Below are positions 60,601 through 64,000 of a stretch of DNA of 64,000 nucleotides, piece by piece (the stretch's first letter is position 1; every line of letters begins with the position of its first letter). The stretch comes from Spongilla lacustris. Its lineage: Eukaryota > Porifera > Demospongiae > Spongillida > Spongillidae. The notes under the pieces were generated by a model, which did no database searches, was not told the origin of the DNA, and worked only from the letters and a program-made list of their open reading frames with translations. Location: contig OX442436.1 of NCBI GenBank assembly GCA_949361645.1, positions 62,001-126,000 on the forward strand, given 5' to 3'. The translations under genes and the position numbers were made by a program.

Positions 60601-61460
60601 GCGCCTGGATGAGGCAGAGGGTTGCTTTGCAAGTGTTATAGAGAGGTCTGTCTGCTGACCCCCATTGCCTTCCTGTCATCCCTTTATGTCTGCACGTTGC
60701 ATCCTCACCTCCCTCCTCTCCCCTCCTCTCCTCCCCTCCTCTCCCCTCCTCTCCCCTCCTCTCCCCTCCTCTCCTCCCCTCCTCTCCCCTCCTCTCCTCC
60801 CCTCCTCTCCCCTCCTCTCCTCCCCTCCTCTCCCCTCCTCTCCTCCCCTCCTCTCCCCTCCTCTCCTCCCCTCCTCTCTTTTCCCTCTCCTCCCTCTCCC
60901 CATCATTCCATCCCTAATTGCATCCCTCATATCCATTTCTACTGGGTTTTCTGTGAGAACACAATCCTGGCGAGCACTTGGGTGTAATTAAATGATTAAT
61001 TGATTGACCAGGTGTGTTTGCTTATGCTGGAGGTCTAACTTGATTCGATACTAAGTGTCTGTTCCTAATGAAGATGTTGTTCGTCTGTGGCTCCCAGGGC
61101 ACAGGATGTCCAACATGACCACTATGCTGTCGCTGCTGCCAGCTTGGAGCTAGGTTTGCTGCATCTAAGGTCTGGCAAGCTAGAGCAGGCTGAGGCAATC
61201 CTTGAGAAAACCAAGTATGTCACAGACTGATTAGGCCTGTACTTGAACCATCCCCAACCACCACACCACCACTACCACGCCCACCTGCTGCCCACGTGCT
61301 TTTGTTTGAAACATTACTTAAATTTAAGTTATGACTTGAAGTATGTCTGTCCTGCAGGGTGGACTACAAAGGCTATCATTTAGAGGGCAGGATCCACTTT
61401 CGTATCCACGCTGGCTTATGCAAGATAGCGCAGCTAAAGAATGAACAAATGCATACCTAA
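53153..61460 (+). CDS. TTC39: TTC39-family tetratricopeptide repeat protein
   Basis: TTC39 proteins are TPR-domain proteins linked in vertebrates to lipid metabolism (TTC39B) and Rab regulation. Start MMSEAAPPERSDTEASESGD (acidic), then FEDALTVFQKDPEKE, GLKDMENIFKMVMANKYMEA, VIEEATMALTQALGLCD, AEIMYAECDLLLSMLTFLQ, DESLTSFIKGALRIRN, ATGVRLGIGCFNVVISALPG, LKLLEFVGFSGDRDLGLQEL, a region of TPR exons, QRIAGKSLPLEKFVIAKAER, EMVYAWNGFVLLAHNK, VVKLLQGVCFGGLGRLDEAE and LELGLLHLRSGKLEQAEAIL, ending NEQMHT. The LLEFVGFSG and KSLPLEKF motifs are characteristic. Introns carry at least ten simple or minisatellite arrays. The subtype (A, B or C) is not resolved. Confidence 0.92.
53405..53662 (+). repeat. 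CCACCCACCAGACCCCATGCT minisatellite
   Basis: About twelve units of 18-21 bp, C-rich on the sense strand, in the second TTC39 intron. The open frames in several phases are artefacts. Confidence 0.94.
54170..54325 (+). repeat. 22-bp minisatellite GGGACAGTTAGCCTAGTATA
   Basis: About seven copies in a TTC39 intron, preceded by two longer related blocks (ACATGTGACTTTTCCATT) at 54085-54165. Confidence 0.93.
55440..55645 (+). repeat. CT-rich irregular array (CCCTCCTCC type)
   Basis: Pyrimidine-only stretch ending at the TTTGCAG acceptor of a TTC39 exon (GRQQYVSQCMQWDD). Confidence 0.92.
56150..56375 (+). repeat. CACCTTTGTACACCACTGCA minisatellite
   Basis: About eleven copies of a roughly 20-bp unit in a TTC39 intron. 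The last copy runs into the TTTGTAG acceptor of the exon beginning RRRRKLGIVGS. Confidence 0.92.
56780..56908 (+). repeat. GCCTCTTAAGGGCTATCTCC repeat
   Basis: About five variable copies in a TTC39 intron. Confidence 0.85.
57570..57735 (+). repeat. (GTAT)n microsatellite with TG flanks
   Basis: Long GTAT tetranucleotide run with GCAT interruptions in a TTC39 intron; a related ACATGTATGTAC repeat lies at 57835-57890. Confidence 0.95.
58437..58862 (+). repeat. 34-bp minisatellite
   Basis: About twelve nearly identical copies of GGAGCCTGGTGTGGAGGATT followed by AGGGAGCCTAGAGG in a TTC39 intron. Purine-rich on the sense strand. Confidence 0.96.
59735..59852 (+). repeat. (CCCT)n-type CT-rich array
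   Basis: Pyrimidine-only array ending at CCCCTAG, the acceptor of the TTC39 exon SAFLYLKASYLLMLRD. Confidence 0.94.
60705..60895 (+). repeat. CCTCTCCCCTCCTCTCCT minisatellite
   Basis: Pyrimidine-only array of 10- and 15-bp units in a TTC39 intron. Confidence 0.95.
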
Positions 61461-61673
61461 TTTGTTTTAAAATAAATATTTCTGTTGTCTTGTTTTAACG
61501 TGTGCACTTCCGTTTTATAATTGACACGCCCCCTTCCCGTCTGGTGTATACTATTTGCTCGATAACCAGAAGTTTATGCCGTATTTGTGACTGCTGCAAG
61601 ATAAAAGCTTGTTGCATAAGGAAGTTCGTAATTTTTTAAAAAAGCTTTGCAGTTATACATAGACAACTAAGTG
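61461..61673. other. Intergenic, TTC39 to right-end gene
   Basis: 213 bp. AATAAATATT just after the TTC39 stop (about 61471-61482) includes an AATAAA polyadenylation signal. The rest is the upstream region of the next gene. Confidence 0.6.
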
Positions 61674-63768
61674 ATGAAGACGTTCAGAGCTTCCTTCAGA
61701 CGTTTTCCATGTGTTATGCAACCGTACGGATACCATTCAGTGGTGCTGTGGCTGGTGCTACACTTGCTGCCATGTGTATGGACACAGCCAGGTAAGAACG
61801 TCTAGATGTTTGAATGTGTGTGCGCGCGGAAACATGAATTTGCTGACCTCAATTCATTATGTTTGCGCACTCACTAAGTGTTTCCTAAGTGGTGTTTGGG
61901 TTTGTCATACTGCTGCGTTACCGAGCAGCTGTGCTTTGCGCGCGGGTCGCGAGTAGCCCGAGGCTGCATTATTTCGCATTAGAGCAGTGCTTGTGTTTGA
62001 CGTGGCTCATTTTGGGACTCTCTGTGCGAAGGTTGGTGCTAGACATGGAAGTTTACCGTCCTGCTGACAGCGACGCTGCGTCGTCCGATACAAGTGGTGA
62101 CCTTTTAGTTTAATTCATTGGTCGTGTAGCAAAGCTTGTAAAAACTTTGTGTGTTCCTTACACACCTCACCTTGCAAATTTACCCGCATTTGGTTCTAGC
62201 TTTTGCATTCATCCCACGATAATTATAAAATGCTTTCATTTTTTATACAACCGCGCACGATACATACTTATGTGCACGGAAAAAGCAGAAAGAATTCCTC
62301 CGCTTGTTATTGGGGTAGTTTACCCAGACCGCAGCTCTTTGTATTCATTGATTGAACTACTTGTTAACAAATGACTCGATTTTTTTTTTTCTAATCCACA
62401 GCCATGGTGCAGCAATGTTCACCGCTCTCCTCCACCGCCAGGCAGCTCTGTCAACACTTCAGCGCGGGCTCCTGTGACTTCTACACCCTTTGCATAGACT
62501 CTCTGGCCAGTTGCGGACCCAAAGGTTTTGCCCAGGCCTATGCACAGCGACGTTGTGAAAATGTGCGCCAACTAAATGCCACAAGTAGCTCCCCACTTGC
62601 TCAATGGGCTGCAAACCAGGACCAATGTTTACAAGCCAAACTATACAGCATGCTTGCTTCTGGGACCAATAAACTCTCCTGCCTTCAATTCGAAAGTGCA
62701 GCATTTGGCCAATTAGAAACGTGCTACACGAACAGTAAACAACAGCTTTGCGCCGCATTGAAAGCTACCGACAATGATGCATTCTTGAGGGACATTCCGC
62801 CCCTCATTCAGGCTATTGGTGGCAGTGAATACTACGTTGGTCTAGCCGTGAGACAGTTTGAAAAAGCTATTACTAGCTGCAATACGTCGCTTCCAGTGGC
62901 AGCAATCTTCCCGAATACCTCCGTGCACCACGCTACATACTGCATTGCAGTCCAACCAGGGAATCCTTCCTTTGCCACGCCTAATAATTTCATTAGCGTG
63001 TTCAATTCTGAACTAAGAAGCTATGGAGGTTCCTGGAAGTACATTGGTGTGGATTGGGACTGGAGATGTGTCAGTAAAAATCAGTTACTGTCTAAGCCAG
63101 TGTCCCCCTCTCCCTCAGACTACTTTCATTTTGTTGCTTGGTACCCTAATGCAGCTAGCATGATTGCCCCTGTTGTCCAAAATGGTCTGCGTATTGTCCC
63201 AATCAGTCCTTCAGCAAACATTCTGTATCTGCTTTTCAGCCTACAATACTCCAATACCACGTGTGGGGATGGACTGCTTCAGGCTGGAGAGCTGTGTGAC
63301 CTAGCTGTCTACAATGGTGCCTCCACCTCCACTCATCCAACCTACCTGAATGAGACTGGCTGCAGTGTGCAGTGCTCCCCCGCACAAGGCTTTGAATGTT
63401 ACGCTGGACCCCTGCAACCATCCATCTGCGCAGAGGTGACCTGTGGGGATGGCTTTAAGGCCAGCACAGAGGCATGTGATGACGGAAACACCAACAATGG
63501 AGATGGTTGTTCCAGCAGCTGTGCTGTTGAATCAGGGTACCAGTGCAGGATGGCAGGTCTACTGTCCAAGTGCAAACCTGTGTTCCTACCTCCAAGCAAT
63601 AACTTCACTACGGCCAGTCCAACACCTTACAGGCCTGGGACCTTGCACCCCTTTGCAGCCACACGAGTGACCTCCAGTCCCCAGCCCTCATTGGAGAGTG
63701 GCACGTCAATGCTCAGTGTCCCGCACACTTTTCTTCTTTCTCTTGTGCTGCTGTTGTGGGCAAGATAG
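61674..63768 (+). CDS. Secreted cysteine-rich, probably GPI-anchored protein with Myxococcus-type Cys repeat
   Basis: Exons 61674-61791 and 62402-63768 join in phase to 1485 nt, or 494 aa. Exon 1 gives a signal peptide (hydrophobic VVLWLVLHLLPCVWT after a basic start). Residues 40-180 are Cys-rich with CDFYTLCIDSLASCG, CENVRQL, DQCLQAKLYSML, LSCLQFESAAF and ETCYTN, a spacing that recalls stanniocalcin-like extracellular domains. Residues 180-325 show no family I know. Near 330-450 are two CGDG units; the second, CGDGFKASTEACDDGNTNNG followed by DGCSSSCAVESGYQC, is the Myxococcus cysteine-rich repeat. A Ser/Thr/Pro-rich stalk and a terminal hydrophobic stretch (HTFLLSLVLLLWA) with no basic tail suggest a GPI signal. 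Function unknown; most likely a cell-surface protein. Confidence 0.8.
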
Positions 63769-64000
63769 TCACCTTTGGATACCGATATTTACGTGCACTC
63801 AATCAATCAACAGGTGTGGTGCAAATATATCAATTCCATTATCCTAGAATATTTATAGCATCAGAGTTTTTAACAATATGACCCATCGAAAGAACTGACC
63901 CAAAAGGATTATGGATAATAGCCTCAACATTCGACATCTCTCAAGTGTGATATATCTGACAATGAATTAATTTTATTCATATCTAGCGTTGTGTGCACGT
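63769..64000. other. 3' flank of the cysteine-rich protein gene
   Basis: 232 bp of AT-rich sequence, presumably 3' UTR and spacer. No gene start is recognised before the window ends. Confidence 0.5.

Overview
This is a stretch of an animal-type nuclear genome, read as a draft scaffold with one 200-N gap at 22152-22351. Nearly every gene is a eukaryotic housekeeping or animal-type gene (EPS15, PRR5/Protor, TTC39, FAM98, SLC30A7, glycogen debranching enzyme, UBE3C). Genes are cut by many short introns of about 50-70 bp with a few kilobase-size introns, intergenic distances are tens to a few hundred bases, and introns carry many simple repeats and minisatellites. A sponge or another early-branching invertebrate fits best. 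That assignment is inferred from gene content and compactness, not from a species marker. I see no bacterial genes, tRNA, rRNA or CRISPR.

Layout from left to right: 3' end of an unrecognised + gene (1-589); NADAR-domain protein (-, 598-1311); ATG4 autophagy protease (-, 1736-3497); UBE3C HECT ubiquitin ligase (+, 3576-10495) with two foldback elements in its largest intron; NDUFB7 complex I subunit (+, 11040-11430); CCDC130/YJU2B splicing factor (-, 11530-12722); AGL glycogen debranching enzyme (+, 12845-19818); DEPDC1-like protein (-, 19928 into the gap); 3' end of an oxysterol-binding-protein relative (+, gap to 22757); PRR5-like mTORC2 subunit (-, 22882-24140); Reeler plus cytochrome b561 protein (+, 24240-26044); FAM98 (-, 26261-27663); SLC30A7 zinc transporter (-, 27839-29847); NADK2 mitochondrial NAD kinase (+, 29887-31854); EPS15 (+, 32028-37685); R3H protein (+, 37788-38800); ISCA1 (-, 38864-39376); PUM3 (+, 39458-42621); KRI1 (-, 42660-50272) with a decayed hAT-type transposase and an 880-bp minisatellite in an intron; intronless RBM19 (-, 50329-53025); TTC39 (+, 53153-61460); and a secreted, probably GPI-anchored cysteine-rich protein (+, 61674-63768).

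The genes do not form one pathway, but two arrangements stand out. Six pairs are head to head with only 39-127 bp between start codons, which implies shared bidirectional promoters. Most remaining neighbours are tail to tail with 8-220 bp between stops. Three of the proteins (PUM3, KRI1, RBM19) belong to ribosome biogenesis and sit side by side. No operon-like or defence-like system was found. The most unusual items are the long foldback elements, two apparent GC-AG introns in UBE3C, a NADAR gene in an animal-type genome, a Reeler-b561 protein without a DOMON domain, the cysteine-rich surface protein at the right end, and the gap that must hide the starts of two genes. All spans below run from start codon to stop codon and include introns.
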